Positions 19,349 through 29,846 of a DNA stretch of 64,000 nt are shown here, one piece after another. The notes under the pieces are model-generated. The model was not told where the DNA came from. It did not search any database and was given only the letters and a program-made list of their open reading frames with translations. The DNA comes from Geobacillus subterraneus. Lineage in GTDB: Bacteria > Bacillota > Bacilli > Bacillales > Anoxybacillaceae. Every line of letters begins with the position of its first letter. Position 1 is the first letter of the stretch. The DNA is taken from contig NZ_CP014342.1 in assembly GCF_001618685.1 (NCBI RefSeq), forward strand, positions 434,001 to 498,000, in the 5' to 3' direction. Both the position numbers and the translations under genes were made by a program.

Positions 19349-19377
19349 TTGCCATTTCGTTGCGATTTGGCGATAAT
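19349..19377 (+). promoter_or_regulatory. Promoter for ccpA
   Basis: TTGCCA (19349-19354), a 17-base spacer and GATAAT (19372-19377) lie about 75 bases before the ccpA start. Confidence 0.6.
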
Positions 19378-19451
19378 GTATCGTATGATAGTTGTACATA
19401 TATATCGGAACTCTTGCCGGTTACCGGATTGAGGAAGAAGGAGTGAACGGA

Positions 19452-20447
19452 ATGACCGTAACGATTTATGATGTGGCGCGAGAGGCGAACGTCTCGATGG
19501 CGACGGTCTCGCGTGTCGTAAACGGCAACCCGAACGTCAAGCCGTCGACAAGGAAAAAAGTATTGGAAGCGATTGAGCGGCTCGGGTACCGCCCAAATGC
19601 GGTCGCGCGCGGTCTTGCCAGCAAAAAAACGACGACGGCCGGGGTGATCATCCCGGATATTTCGAGCATCTTCTTTGCCGAGCTGGCGCGCGGCATTGAA
19701 GATATTGCGACGATGTATAAATACAACATTATTTTAAGCAACTCCGACCAAAACAAAGAAAAAGAGCTGCATTTGCTCAATACGATGCTTGCCAAGCAAG
19801 TGGACGGCATTTTGTTTATGGGCGGGACGATCACCGGGGAGCACGTCGCCGAGTTTCAAAAATCGTCCGTGCCGATCGTGCTTGCGGCGACGGTGGAGCC
19901 GAACGACACGATCCCCTCGGTGAACATTGACTACGAGCAGGCCGCGTTTGAAGCGGTGACATATTTGCTCGAAAAAGGAAACCGGCGCGTGGCATATGTC
20001 ACCGGTCCGACCGACGACCCGATCAACCAACGGAAACTGGCCGGCTATCGGCGCGCGCTCGAGGAGCACGGGACGCCGTACGAGGAAGAACTCGTTGTGG
20101 AAGGCGACAACTCGTATGACTCCGGCTTGGAAGCATATGAAAAAATCGCTGAGCTCCCCGAGCGGCCGACGGCGGTCTTTGCCGGGACGGACGAAATGGC
20201 GCTCGGCATCATCCATAGCGCCCAAGACCACGGGGTGCGCGTGCCGGACGAACTTGAAGTCGTCGGCTTTGACAACACGAGGCTGGCGACGATGGTGCGG
20301 CCGCGGCTGACGACCGTCGTGCAACCGATGTATGACATCGGCGCGGTGGCGATGCGGCTGCTGACGAAGTATATGAATAAAGAACAAGTCGACAATCATA
20401 TCGTCGTCTTGCCGCACCGGTTGGAAGTGCGCGAGTCGACAAAATAA
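19452..20447 (+). CDS. ccpA: Catabolite control protein A
   Basis: This 331-residue LacI/GalR-family regulator binds cre sites together with HPr-Ser-P and controls carbon metabolism globally. The N-terminal helix-turn-helix reads [20 protein letters not shown], and the hinge helix [13 protein letters not shown] follows. The rest is a periplasmic-binding-protein-like effector domain ending [12 protein letters not shown] 19452 follows AAGGAGTGAACGG. Likely targets in this window are acsA and ackA, which carry cre-like sites. The gene order aroA-ccpA-acuC matches B. subtilis. Confidence 0.96.
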   Translation: MTVTIYDVAREANVSMATVSRVVNGNPNVKPSTRKKVLEAIERLGYRPNAVARGLASKKTTTAGVIIPDISSIFFAELARGIEDIATMYKYNIILSNSDQNKEKELHLLNTMLAKQVDGILFMGGTITGEHVAEFQKSSVPIVLAATVEPNDTIPSVNIDYEQAAFEAVTYLLEKGNRRVAYVTGPTDDPINQRKLAGYRRALEEHGTPYEEELVVEGDNSYDSGLEAYEKIAELPERPTAVFAGTDEMALGIIHSAQDHGVRVPDELEVVGFDNTRLATMVRPRLTTVVQPMYDIGAVAMRLLTKYMNKEQVDNHIVVLPHRLEVRESTK

Positions 20448-20455
20448 GCAACGGG

Positions 20456-20484
20456 AAAAAGCGTCCGGATGGGCGCTTTTTTCG
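20456..20484. terminator. Bidirectional terminator between ccpA and acuC
   Basis: AAAAAGCG and CGCTTTTTT flank TCCGGATGGG, so the hairpin can stop transcripts from either side. The rest of the gap to 20616 holds nothing I can name. Confidence 0.65.
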
Positions 20485-20616
20485 CTTTATGAGGCGATGG
20501 GAAAGCCGGCGTTTTCCCATTCCTTCAAGCAAAGCGGGAGGCGGCGCGAAGAGGGGTGGCCGCTCCCTGCTTTGGCGATCAAAGATGCGAATGATCGTGC
20601 ATTTGGATGGGCGGGA

Positions 20617-21786
20617 TCAGGTGCCCGCGCGCCGCTGGCTGCGAATGAAATACAACGCCTTTTCCGTCGTCTGGGCATTTTTTTCGCTAATTTCCGCCTT
20701 GCGCGGGATCGGCGGGTACAAGTCGTCCGGATCGCCCCATTCAAGCGGCAAGGAGACCGGTGAAAGCGGTTGCCATCGCTCGCGCCAAGCGGCCGGCAGC
20801 GGGCCGGAAATATCGGATTGTTCCGTCATTTCAAGCCAAAGAAGCGCCCACGCCCGCGGGACGACGCGCCAAATGTCATACCCCCCGCCGCCGACGGCGA
20901 TCCAGCGGCCACCGCAATATTCATGGGCGATTTGGTGGGCGAGCTTCGGAATGGCGCGATACGTTTTCATCGTCACCGACAAATGGGTAAGCGGGTCGTA
21001 ATAATGGGCGTCCACTCCATTTTGCGTCACAATGACATCGGGGCGGAAAAAGTCGGCGATTTCCCGAAGCGCCGTCGTGTAGGCGTAAAGCCATGACTCA
21101 TCCTCCGTAAACGCATCAACCGGAATGTTGAACGAATAGCCGTACCCCGCTCCGTGGCCGCGTTCGTTGACGTTTCCCGTCCCCGGAAACAAGTAGCGGC
21201 CCGTCTCATGAATCGAAAACGTGCAGACGTTCGGATCGTCATAAAACGCCCATTGCACCCCGTCGCCGTGGTGGGCGTCCGTGTCGACATATAAGACGCG
21301 CAGTCCGTATTTTTCGCGGATGTATTGAATGGCGACCGCGCTGTCATTGTAGACGCAAAAGCCGGATGCCTTGCCGCGGAACCCGTGATGCAAGCCGCCG
21401 CCAAGGTTGAGGGCATGATCGGCCTGTCCGGACAGAACGCAATCGACAGCCGTCAGCGTGCTGCCGACAAGGAGCGCGCTCGCCTCGTGCATGTTCGGGA
21501 AGATCGGCGTATCTTCGGTGCCGAGGCCGTAGTTCATCGCGGCTGTTTCGGAAAGCTCGCCGCGCCCGGCGGCCTTGACCGCCTCGATGTACGAACGGTC
21601 ATGAATGAGCGCGAGTTCATCGTCCGTCGCGATGCGCGGGGCGATGATATGCCGATCATCCAAAGCGCCGAGCGTCCGCAGCAAGTCGTACGTCAGCTTC
21701 ACCCGCAGCTGGTTGAACGGGTGGTCGTCATGGAACTTATAACGAAGAAATTGCTCGCTGTAAACAAATACGCACTTTTCGCTCAT
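20617..21786 (-). CDS. acuC: AcuC, acetoin/acetate utilisation deacetylase
   Basis: This 389-residue protein belongs to the histone-deacetylase superfamily; in B. subtilis AcuC removes the acetyl group that AcuA places on acetyl-CoA synthetase. Catalytic and zinc residues are visible in GGGLHHGF (tandem His), [10 protein letters not shown] (zinc Asp and His), and [12 protein letters not shown] (zinc Asp). The start at 21786 overlaps the end of acuB (stop near 21783), suggesting coupled translation. It is the last gene of acuABC, convergent with ccpA. Confidence 0.94.
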   Translation of the reverse strand: MSEKCVFVYSEQFLRYKFHDDHPFNQLRVKLTYDLLRTLGALDDRHIIAPRIATDDELALIHDRSYIEAVKAAGRGELSETAAMNYGLGTEDTPIFPNMHEASALLVGSTLTAVDCVLSGQADHALNLGGGLHHGFRGKASGFCVYNDSAVAIQYIREKYGLRVLYVDTDAHHGDGVQWAFYDDPNVCTFSIHETGRYLFPGTGNVNERGHGAGYGYSFNIPVDAFTEDESWLYAYTTALREIADFFRPDVIVTQNGVDAHYYDPLTHLSVTMKTYRAIPKLAHQIAHEYCGGRWIAVGGGGYDIWRVVPRAWALLWLEMTEQSDISGPLPAAWRERWQPLSPVSLPLEWGDPDDLYPPIPRKAEISEKNAQTTEKALYFIRSQRRAGT

Positions 21787-22427
21787 GACGTAACCCCCGG
21801 CAAGTTCGGCCAGAGCACTGTATAGCCGGCCTTTTTCAAATCATGGATCAAGTTGATCGGGTTCATCGTTTGGACGCGAAACACTAAAATTTTATAGTTT
21901 GGATCGCTGGCTGGATACAAAAGGACGCTGGCGATATTGACGTGGTGCTCGGCGATAATGCTCGCCGCTTTGCCTAACATTCCCGCTTCGTTCGGCACTT
22001 TAATTTCGATTTGCGACCCGGGCTGGTGGGCACCGGTCAGCTGAATGAGCGTGTGCAATAAATCCGTTTCCGTGATGATGCCAACGAGCTTTCCGCCGTT
22101 GACGATCGGCAAGCAGCCGATCCGGTGTTCGTAAAAGAGCGCGGCGACTTCTTCGACGAAATCGAGCGGGTGGCCGACGATGATGTCTGTTTTCATAATC
22201 GCGCTGACCGGTTTTTGCAAGTCGTCAAGATGTTCATGAAGATGGAAAATCGATGGACTGGCGTCGCGTAAATCGCGGTCCGTCACAAGGCCGACTAAAC
22301 GCCCTTCCCCGTCGGTGACCGGAAGATGGCGGATGCGGTGATGGCGAAGCAGCTGCAGCGCTTCGGCGATCGTGTTCGTGGCGCGGAGCGTGACCACCGA
22401 TGTGTTCATGACTTGTTCAACAATCAT
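21783..22427 (-). CDS. acuB: AcuB, tandem CBS plus ACT domain protein
   Basis: This 214-residue protein has two CBS domains (about residues 1-60 and 75-130, with [20 protein letters not shown] and [20 protein letters not shown]), followed by a C-terminal ACT domain ([19 protein letters not shown]). Adenylate sensing by the CBS pair is likely for the family. ATG 22427 follows GGGGAGAGGAG; an upstream ATG at 22454 lacks a site. It lies in the acuABC operon, where its exact job is unclear. Confidence 0.92.
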   Translation of the reverse strand: MIVEQVMNTSVVTLRATNTIAEALQLLRHHRIRHLPVTDGEGRLVGLVTDRDLRDASPSIFHLHEHLDDLQKPVSAIMKTDIIVGHPLDFVEEVAALFYEHRIGCLPIVNGGKLVGIITETDLLHTLIQLTGAHQPGSQIEIKVPNEAGMLGKAASIIAEHHVNIASVLLYPASDPNYKILVFRVQTMNPINLIHDLKKAGYTVLWPNLPGVTS

Positions 22428-22458
22428 CGTTCTCCTCTCCCCTTTGTGCATCACACGT

Positions 22459-23091
22459 TTAGTACATATAGCGGTTCATAAAGCGAAGCCGGTCAAACCG
22501 TTGAATCGATTCCGGATCGACCCGTTTGCCGATACGGACCATGAGGCAGTTCGCCGGATGGGAACAAATTTCCGGGTCATCGGTCGCGTACCAGACGAGT
22601 CCGCCGGCGTTCATCATTTTCTCCATCACTTTCCGGTATTCCCATACGTTCAGCCCGGTCCCTTTCAAATCCCAATGCCAATAATACTCAGTGGTAATGA
22701 TGATATAATCTTCCATCGCATCGTCCATCATGGAGACAATCAACAAATTTTTTCCAACGCCAAAGCCGCGAAACTCCGGGATCACTTCGATGGCGCCGAG
22801 CTCGATTAAATTGTCCATCTTCCCTTCAGACCAACGTTCAAGCGGGTCGGGATATAAAAATGTGACATAACCGACGATCGTTTCGCCGCGGCGGGCGATA
22901 ATGATCCGGCCTTCCGGCAGCTTGGCGATCTCGATTAACGCTTCGTGCTGTTTAGAGGGTTGGCGAAATGAAGTTAAGTCACGGTGAAATTCGTAGCTGG
23001 CCAACGCTTCCGGCGTCACCGGCCCTTCGATGAGAAGCGTTCCGTTCGGCGTTTTCAGCTCCTTGGCGTTATACGTTTTTTTATGTTCCAT
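22459..23091 (-). CDS. acuA: AcuA, protein acetyltransferase for AcsA
   Basis: This 210-residue GNAT-family acetyltransferase inactivates acetyl-CoA synthetase by acetylating its C-terminal lysine. The acetyl-CoA loop is seen around [15 protein letters not shown]. The protein starts [18 protein letters not shown], close to the known AcuA N-terminus, and ATG 23091 follows AGGTGGTGACC. It is the first gene of acuABC and is divergent from its target acsA across a 182-base promoter region. Confidence 0.94.
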   Translation of the reverse strand: MEHKKTYNAKELKTPNGTLLIEGPVTPEALASYEFHRDLTSFRQPSKQHEALIEIAKLPEGRIIIARRGETIVGYVTFLYPDPLERWSEGKMDNLIELGAIEVIPEFRGFGVGKNLLIVSMMDDAMEDYIIITTEYYWHWDLKGTGLNVWEYRKVMEKMMNAGGLVWYATDDPEICSHPANCLMVRIGKRVDPESIQRFDRLRFMNRYMY

Positions 23092-23209
23092 TCGGTCACC
23101 ACCTGAATTCATCAATCAGTCAATCCATTTCCATTATACATAAAAATGGCCTTGGCCGGCGCAATTCAAAAAAATTTCAAAGAAACGGGGACAAGGAATA
23201 TTTTAAAAA

Positions 23210-23258
23210 TTGAGAAATTGCTTATCATCCACTATAATAGAAATGTAACCACTTACAT
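23210..23258 (+). promoter_or_regulatory. acsA promoter with cre-like operator
   Basis: TTGAGA (23210-23215), a 17-base spacer and TATAAT (23233-23238) form a sigma-A promoter. The palindrome ATGTAACCACTTACAT (23243-23258) covers the predicted transcription start and resembles a CcpA cre site except for CA instead of CG at the centre. CcpA repression of acsA is known in B. subtilis; use of this site is inferred. Confidence 0.65.
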
Positions 23259-23273
23259 AAGGGGGATCGGAGA

Positions 23274-24989
23274 ATGAAAACGGAGCTGCTACCAGTCGTA
23301 CAAGGGGACTACAACTTGAAAAACTACGAGGAAGCATACGAACAGTTTCAATGGACGGAAACGGAGAGGGCATTTTCTTGGCATGAAACCGGACGGGTCA
23401 ACATGGCGTATGAGGCGATCGACCGCCATGCCGAGTCGTTCCGCAAAAATAAGGTGGCGCTTTACTACCGCGACGCTGTGCGGAATGAGAAATACACGTT
23501 CAAAGAGATGAAAGAGATGTCCAACAAGGTCGCCAACGTCTTAAAACAGGTGGCCGACATTGAAAAAGGCGACCGCGTATTTGTGTTTATGCCGCGCTCG
23601 CCGGAGCTGTATTTTACGGTGCTCGGCATCATTAAAACCGGCGCCATCGTCGGGCCGCTGTTTGAAGCGTTTATGGAGGGGGCGGTGCGCGACCGTCTGG
23701 AAGACAGCGGGGCGAAGGCGATCGTCACGACGCCGGAGCTTTTGCCGCGCGTGCCGGTGGGCGACTTGCCGGAGCTGAAGTACGTCTTTTTGGTCGGCGA
23801 CGGCGTTGTCGAAGAAGGGCCGTACATCGATTTGAAAAAGCGGATGAACGAGGCGAGCAAGCACTTCGACATCGAATGGGTCGACCGCCAGGACGGCTTG
23901 ATTTTGCACTATACGTCCGGTTCGACCGGAAAGCCGAAAGGCGTCCTGCACGTCCATAACGCGATGATTCAGCACTATCAAACCGCCAAATGGGTGCTTG
24001 ACTTAAAAGAAGACGACATTTACTGGTGCACGGCCGATCCGGGCTGGGTGACCGGAACGTCGTACGGCATTTTCGGCCCGTGGCTGTGCGGGGCGTCAAG
24101 CGTCATCGTCGGCGGCCGCTTCAGCCCGGACGCTTGGTATCAAACGATCGAAGACTTCGGCGTCACCGTCTGGTACAGCGCGCCGACGGCGTTCCGCATG
24201 CTGATGGGCGCCGGCGATGAAGTGGTGAAAAAATACGATTTAAGCTCGCTCCGCCACATTTTGAGCGTCGGCGAGCCGCTCAACCCGGAAGTCATCCGCT
24301 GGGGGCTGAAAGTGTTCGGCCGCCGCATCCATGATACGTGGTGGATGACGGAAACGGGCGCCCATCTCATTTGCAACTACCCGTGCATGGAAATTAAGCC
24401 GGGATCGATGGGGAAACCGATTCCGGGTGTTGAGGCGGCGATCATCGACGACCAAGGAAACGTCCTGCCGCCGTACCGAATGGGCAACTTGGCCATCAAA
24501 AAAGGATGGCCGTCGATGATGAAAACGATTTGGAACAACCCGCAAAAATACGAATCATACTTTATCGGCGATTGGTATGTGTCGGGCGACTCGGCCTACA
24601 TGGATGAAGACGGCTATTTCTGGTTCCAAGGGCGCGTAGACGATGTCATCAATACATCGGGCGAGCGCGTCGGGCCGTTTGAAGTCGAAAGCAAGCTTGT
24701 CGAGCATCCGGCCGTTGCGGAAGCCGGCGTCATCGGCAAGCCCGATCCGGTGCGCGGGGAAATCATCAAGGCGTTCATCGCGCTTCGCGAAGGCTATGAG
24801 CCGTCCGAAGAGTTGAAGGAGGACATCCGTCAGTTTGTGAAAAAAGGGCTCGCCGCCCATGCTGCGCCGCGCGAGATCGAGTTCCGCGACAAGCTGCCGA
24901 AAACGCGAAGCGGAAAAATTATGCGCCGCGTCTTAAAGGCATGGGAGCTCAACTTGCCGACCGGCGACTTATCGACCATGGAAGACTAA
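23274..24989 (+). CDS. acsA: Acetyl-CoA synthetase (AMP-forming)
   Basis: This 571-residue adenylate-forming enzyme converts acetate, ATP and CoA to acetyl-CoA. The phosphate loop is YTSGSTGKPKG, the adenylate motif is WWMTETGAH, and the hinge region is YWFQGRVDD. The conserved C-terminal lysine in RSGKIMRR is at residue 548, matching the lysine acetylated by AcuA. The start follows AAGGGGGATCGGAG. The gene faces acuABC, which controls its activity, and a terminator follows. Confidence 0.95.
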   Translation: MKTELLPVVQGDYNLKNYEEAYEQFQWTETERAFSWHETGRVNMAYEAIDRHAESFRKNKVALYYRDAVRNEKYTFKEMKEMSNKVANVLKQVADIEKGDRVFVFMPRSPELYFTVLGIIKTGAIVGPLFEAFMEGAVRDRLEDSGAKAIVTTPELLPRVPVGDLPELKYVFLVGDGVVEEGPYIDLKKRMNEASKHFDIEWVDRQDGLILHYTSGSTGKPKGVLHVHNAMIQHYQTAKWVLDLKEDDIYWCTADPGWVTGTSYGIFGPWLCGASSVIVGGRFSPDAWYQTIEDFGVTVWYSAPTAFRMLMGAGDEVVKKYDLSSLRHILSVGEPLNPEVIRWGLKVFGRRIHDTWWMTETGAHLICNYPCMEIKPGSMGKPIPGVEAAIIDDQGNVLPPYRMGNLAIKKGWPSMMKTIWNNPQKYESYFIGDWYVSGDSAYMDEDGYFWFQGRVDDVINTSGERVGPFEVESKLVEHPAVAEAGVIGKPDPVRGEIIKAFIALREGYEPSEELKEDIRQFVKKGLAAHAAPREIEFRDKLPKTRSGKIMRRVLKAWELNLPTGDLSTMED

Positions 24990-24999
24990 AACGAACAGC

Positions 25000-25036
25000 A
25001 GCGTCCGAATGCTTTGGCGTTTCGGGCGCTTTTTCT
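25000..25036 (+). terminator. Terminator after acsA
   Basis: AGCGTCCGAA pairs with TTCGGGCGCT (one G-T pair), followed by TTTTTC. The remaining 200 bases up to the insertion element hold no gene I can support. Confidence 0.7.
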
Positions 25037-25245
25037 GATGGCGGCTGATGATGCTCGGCCCGCAGCGGGAGTCCATTCGGCAAACTGGCCGCCATAAAGA
25101 GTGCCGGCGGAAACAGGCGAGGGTGGCGCTGCGCGGTCGTTTCGGCGGAAAAACGTGGATCACAAGAGGAGAGCGGAAGGAGGCGGGCGGCGAAAGAGGC
25201 TGCCCGGCAGCCATGCCCGAACAAGCAGGCGTCCGTTCATGAAAC

Positions 25246-27043
25246 AAGGGGCTGACCCAAAACGCGAATGCGTTTTGGGATCAGCCCCCACTTTTTTGCC
25301 TCAAATATAGAAGAATCGCCCTTTTTTCTGGTAGAATAGAGTCACCAAAACCACTACCACCGAAAGAAGGGCGATTCTTTTATGAAACATGATCATATTT
25401 CCTTTAAAGAGTATACCATGGACAACCTCTCTTTGCCAAGCAACATCGCCGATCTCATTCCACGGGATAACATGGCCCACGTGGTTCATGAGATGGTTGA
25501 ACGCATCCCGATGGAGACGTTTCTTGCTTACTACAAAGGAGGGGGCGCCTCCGCCTATCATCCGAAAATGATGACCAAAATTCTCCTTTACGCTTACACC
25601 CAAAAAATGTATCATGGCCGTGAGATTGCACGGCAGCTCGAAGTCCACCTTCCCCTCATGTGGCTAAGTGGATTTCAAAAGCCGGACTTCCGCTCCATCA
25701 ATCGGTTTCGTTCGGAGCGGATGAAAGACCTGATTGACGACCTGTTCCGGGAAATGATCACGCTGCTCGTGGCCGACGGCTATGTCAAGATGGAAGATTA
25801 TTTTGTGGATGGAACGAAAATTGAAGCGAATGCCAACCGGTACACCTTCGTTTGGCGCAAATCGGCTGAGAAGTACCAGGAGAAACTCCAAGCCAATGTC
25901 GATCGGCTGATTGCCCAGATCGAGGCGATCGTGGAAGAAGAAAAGGCGGAAGACATCGACCCTTCGCCGGCCTTTACGTCAGAAGAAATCCGAAAGAAAA
26001 CCGAGGAGTGGGAAAAACGGTTGGAGGCCGAGCCGGACAACCAACCGTTGAAGAAGGCCATCAAGAAGATGAAGGAGGACTACTTGCCCCGCAGTGAAAA
26101 GTATGAACACCAACTCCATGTATGCGGGGATCGCAACAGCTATTCCAAGACCGATGTGGATGCCACCTTCATGCGGTTGAAGGAGGATCACATGCGAAAC
26201 GGCCAGCTCAAGCCGGCCTATAACGTACAGGTGGGTTCTTCCGGCCAATTTATTTTGGGGTATTCCCTTCATCAGAGGCCGGGCGACACTCGTTGTCTTC
26301 TCCCGCATTTGGAGACCGTTCGAGAGAAGTACGGCGTGGAACCCGAACGTTTGATCGCTGACGCGGCTTATGGCTCGGAAGAGAACTACGTGAAGCTGGA
26401 AGAGAAGCACATATCGGCCTTGATCAAGTACCATACGTATGAGAAGGAGAACACGCGCAAGGTCAAGAAAAATCCGCATCATCAGCAGAATTGGACCTAT
26501 GTGGAAGAAGAAGACGTTTGGATTTGCGCCAATGGGAAAAAGCTGGTTCGCACCGGAACTTCGAAACAGACCACGGAATCAGGATACACCTCGGTCACCC
26601 GACACTACCAATGCCATGAATGCGAAGGATGTCCGTTCCGTTCGGCCTGCACGACTTCCAAGTATGGACGAACCACGCAATGGAACCCCGTCTATCATGA
26701 ACAAAAACAGAAAGCCCGCGAACGGTTGGAGAGTGAAGAAGGGCAAGCCCGATACCGCCAACGCCAAACCGACATTGAGAGTGTATTTGGGCAAATCAAA
26801 CAAAATCGCGGGTTTCGTCGCTTTGTCCTGCGAGGCCTCCAAAAAGTTTCCATCGAATGGGGGCTGGTTTGTGCTGCCCACAATCTTCTCAAAAAAGCCG
26901 CTAGGGACAAGCAATTGTCCTTGGTGGCGTAAATGAGGGGGAGAACAGAGTCGGAATTTTGTTCCGTTTGGTAAAATATACAAAAACCAGAGAGGGCTGA
27001 CTCCAAAAGTCCGCTTTTTGGCGGACTTTTGGGTCAGCCCCTT
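25246..27043 (+). mobile_element. Complete IS1182-family insertion sequence
   Basis: The element of about 1.8 kb is bounded by 17-base inverted repeats: AAGGGGCTGACCCAAAA at the left (25246-25262) and its reverse complement at the right (27027-27043). Each end also carries an inner hairpin: AAAACGC/GCGTTTT at the left and CCAAAAGTCCGC/GCGGACTTTTGG at the right. One intact transposase lies inside. I found no clean target duplication, although ATGA occurs just outside both ends. It separates acsA from a PBP gene and ends eight bases from the PBP stop. Confidence 0.85.
25382..26932 (+). CDS. IS1182-family transposase, intact
   Basis: This 516-residue DDE transposase is full length with no frameshift. 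The acidic triad is likely the Asp of YFVDGTKIEANANRY, the Asp of LIADAAYGSEENY, and the Glu of QTDIESVFGQIKQNRGFRRF. A helix-turn-helix-like region is near residues 60-110 (REIARQLEVHLPLMWLSGF). A cysteine cluster (CHECEGCPFRSACTTSK) is typical of this family. The gene starts inside the left end of the element, four bases after a TTCTTTT stretch with a GAAAGAAGGGCG ribosome site. Confidence 0.93.
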   Translation: MKHDHISFKEYTMDNLSLPSNIADLIPRDNMAHVVHEMVERIPMETFLAYYKGGGASAYHPKMMTKILLYAYTQKMYHGREIARQLEVHLPLMWLSGFQKPDFRSINRFRSERMKDLIDDLFREMITLLVADGYVKMEDYFVDGTKIEANANRYTFVWRKSAEKYQEKLQANVDRLIAQIEAIVEEEKAEDIDPSPAFTSEEIRKKTEEWEKRLEAEPDNQPLKKAIKKMKEDYLPRSEKYEHQLHVCGDRNSYSKTDVDATFMRLKEDHMRNGQLKPAYNVQVGSSGQFILGYSLHQRPGDTRCLLPHLETVREKYGVEPERLIADAAYGSEENYVKLEEKHISALIKYHTYEKENTRKVKKNPHHQQNWTYVEEEDVWICANGKKLVRTGTSKQTTESGYTSVTRHYQCHECEGCPFRSACTTSKYGRTTQWNPVYHEQKQKARERLESEEGQARYRQRQTDIESVFGQIKQNRGFRRFVLRGLQKVSIEWGLVCAAHNLLKKAARDKQLSLVA

Positions 27044-27051
27044 ATGATCGT

Positions 27052-29811
27052 TTATTGACGAGCGGATGGGGAAGCGGCGCCGTTTTCCGCGTTGTCCTCC
27101 CGAGCAGGCGGATCGGCCGGCGGGGCGGGCTGGGCGGCCGGCAGTGCGACTTTGCTCGATGGCGCCGATTCGCGGCCGGCAATATCGACAGCGGTGACGC
27201 AATAGGCCGCTCCCGGCTTGAGAGCAGAAAAGGAAGCCGCTTCCTCCGCTTTAATAATGGCGGCGATTTGCCGCTCTCCGGTTTCACTCACCTGATAGAC
27301 GCGGTAGCCGATGACATCGCGCTCCCGGTGTCGGTCCCAGACGAGAGTGCGGCCGTTCAGACGGGCGGCCGGCGGAGCGGGGACGCGCCCGTTTTCTTTT
27401 AAGATGGCGACAACAAAGTCATCGCCGGCTGATGTTATCCCGTCGATTCCCCACTGATTGAGCAGCTTTGGATTGACGATGACCCCGCGGGTGACAAATT
27501 CCTCCGGCGTCGTCTCAAGCGCCGCATACCGGCGCCCGCCAATGACGACAAACCGGCCCTCGACCAAATAGTCATCGCTTCCTTGCCGCGGCGTAAACTT
27601 TGCATTATATAAATCATAGCGGACGAGTCCGGCTTTTTTGCACGCCTCTGATGGGCTGAATCCGCTCACGGCGCAATACGCGCGGCGAACGATGCCGCCG
27701 GGCATTAAAAACCGCTCCGGCGGGTCGATCAGCTTCGGTTTTACGCGATGGGCGGCATTCATGAATTGCGCCCATAACAGCTGGGTGCGCCGGCTGTAGG
27801 ACAGCCCCTTATAGCGCGATTCCAGCGGCGCCGGACGATCGTAGCCGATCCAAACGCCGAACGTCACGTTCGGGTTTGTGGCGACAAACCATGAATCGCG
27901 TTTGTCTTGCGATGTCCCCGTTTTGCCGGCCCAGTCAGCCGAAAACGTCAAGTAGCGCGGCACTGAGGAGGCGGTTCCGCCATGCAGCACATCGCGCATC
28001 ATATCGATCATTAAATACGATGTTTGCGGAGAAAAGACGGGAACCGGCTTGCTCGTATGCTGATAAATGATCGTTCCGTCTTTATCGGTAATTTTTTCGA
28101 TCATATACGCATCGACAAAGGAACCGTAATTGGCAAACGTCGCATACGCATTGACGTTTTCTTCGACGGTGACGCCGATGTGCGTCCCGCCAATTGCTAA
28201 AGCCGGATTGTTTTCTTCTTGCCTGGCGACGCTTGTAACCCCCATTTTGAGCAAATAATCGATCGGATGGCGGCTTTGGATTTTCGTATAGATCCGAACG
28301 GCCGGGATGTTGTACGACTGTTGAAGCGCGCGCCGCGCCGAGACGAGGCCGTGTGTTTTTCCATCAGCGTTTTTCGGGCTGTACGAACCGATCGAAAGCG
28401 GCAGGTCGGGAATGACCGAACCGGGCTGAACGACGCCCATTTCCATCGCCGGCGCGTACACTAAAAGCGGCTTCATCGTTGAGCCGTTTGAACGGTGCGC
28501 CTGGGTGGCGTGGTTTAACTGCTCGCGCTTGTAGTCGCGGCCGCCGACAAAGCTGATGATTTTGCCGGTTTTGTTTTCGATGAGCATCGCTCCCACTTCC
28601 ACCGGTTGGCGGCGGGCGACTGTTTTCCCTGTTTGTTTGTCTTTCGTATAATACACACGATCGCTGCCATAATACGGGTAGCGGGTGGCCACGCGCTGCA
28701 TTTGCTCATAAATCGCTTTGTCGATCGTCGTATAAATGTGCAAGCCTCCTTGCCGCAGCGCTTTTCCCGCTTCACCGGCATAGCGGCGATACAAGCCGGC
28801 ATCGCGTTTCAGCTCTTCCGGCTTATGGCCGTGGCGCTTGGCGAACGTTTCCGCGAGCACCTCTTTGACCCGTCTTTCAATTTCCATCGTTAAAAACGGA
28901 TAGCGCTCAAACGGCGTTGGCTTCGGAGCGGCGAAATGTTTCGTCACATCGTAGGCGAGCGCTTCTTTATACTGCTTGTCAGAAATATAGCCAGCGCGCT
29001 TCATCCGGTAAAGCACCGTTTTCATCCGTTTCAATCCGGCCGAGAGATCTTGTTTGAGGCTGCCATCAGCGGCAAACGGCGTATAGACGAACGGGTTTTG
29101 CGGCAAACCGGCTAAAAACGCTGCTTGGGCGAGATTGAGATCTTTGGCGTCAACGCCGAACACCCCTTGGGCGGCGGCCTGGATGCCGGCGATGTTGCGG
29201 CCTGATGAGCTGCGGCCGAACGGAACAACATTTAAGTAGGCTTCTAAAATTTCTTCTTTCGACAAAAATCGTTCAAGGCGCAGCGCCAGTAACATTTCCT
29301 TCGCCTTGCGTTCAAACGACACTTCGCTGGTCAGCAGCTGATTTTTGACGAGCTGCTGCGTAAGCGTGCTGCCACCGCTTTTGTTCGGCGAGTTCGTCAC
29401 TTCCTGAAACATGGCGCGAATGACGGCCTTTGGGACGACGCCGTCATGTTCGTAAAAGTGCTCATCTTCGGTGGCGATCACCGCCTGCACAACGTATGGG
29501 GAGACGTCGGCAAGGCGCACCGCCTCACGGTCGAGGTCGGACCGGAATCGGCCTAAATAGACGCCATCGGCAAAATACATATGGCTCGTTTCTTCATAAC
29601 TGTAAATCTCGCTTTTCATTTTGTCATGCGAAGGGACCGCCATATCTTTCACCAAAAAAGCGAAATAACCGGCGCCGATGCCAGCGGCAAAACAAACGAG
29701 GCAGAGCGCGGTGATGAGCAAAATAAGAGTGACATTCCAAACGATGTCATATGTAAGTGAAAAATAATGCCACATTTTTTGTAACGAAGCTCGAAACGGT
29801 TTTTGTTCCAT
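27052..29811 (-). CDS. Class A penicillin-binding protein
   Basis: This 919-residue bifunctional peptidoglycan synthase is anchored by one N-terminal helix (NVTLILLITALCLVCFAAGI). The glycosyltransferase domain shows EDEHFYEHDG and GGSTLTQQLVKN. The transpeptidase domain has the active serine in STMK, then SYN, and KTGTS. A fibronectin-III-like domain and a Pro/Ala-rich tail end the protein. ATG 29811 follows AGAGGGGG with good spacing; an in-frame ATG at 29937 has its GGAG only two bases away. The gene is separated from acsA by the insertion element. I cannot assign it to a specific B. subtilis PBP. Confidence 0.9.
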   Translation of the reverse strand: MEQKPFRASLQKMWHYFSLTYDIVWNVTLILLITALCLVCFAAGIGAGYFAFLVKDMAVPSHDKMKSEIYSYEETSHMYFADGVYLGRFRSDLDREAVRLADVSPYVVQAVIATEDEHFYEHDGVVPKAVIRAMFQEVTNSPNKSGGSTLTQQLVKNQLLTSEVSFERKAKEMLLALRLERFLSKEEILEAYLNVVPFGRSSSGRNIAGIQAAAQGVFGVDAKDLNLAQAAFLAGLPQNPFVYTPFAADGSLKQDLSAGLKRMKTVLYRMKRAGYISDKQYKEALAYDVTKHFAAPKPTPFERYPFLTMEIERRVKEVLAETFAKRHGHKPEELKRDAGLYRRYAGEAGKALRQGGLHIYTTIDKAIYEQMQRVATRYPYYGSDRVYYTKDKQTGKTVARRQPVEVGAMLIENKTGKIISFVGGRDYKREQLNHATQAHRSNGSTMKPLLVYAPAMEMGVVQPGSVIPDLPLSIGSYSPKNADGKTHGLVSARRALQQSYNIPAVRIYTKIQSRHPIDYLLKMGVTSVARQEENNPALAIGGTHIGVTVEENVNAYATFANYGSFVDAYMIEKITDKDGTIIYQHTSKPVPVFSPQTSYLMIDMMRDVLHGGTASSVPRYLTFSADWAGKTGTSQDKRDSWFVATNPNVTFGVWIGYDRPAPLESRYKGLSYSRRTQLLWAQFMNAAHRVKPKLIDPPERFLMPGGIVRRAYCAVSGFSPSEACKKAGLVRYDLYNAKFTPRQGSDDYLVEGRFVVIGGRRYAALETTPEEFVTRGVIVNPKLLNQWGIDGITSAGDDFVVAILKENGRVPAPPAARLNGRTLVWDRHRERDVIGYRVYQVSETGERQIAAIIKAEEAASFSALKPGAAYCVTAVDIAGRESAPSSKVALPAAQPAPPADPPAREDNAENGAASPSARQ

Positions 29812-29846
29812 GCCAGGCCCCCTCTCATGGCAAATCATATAGATAA

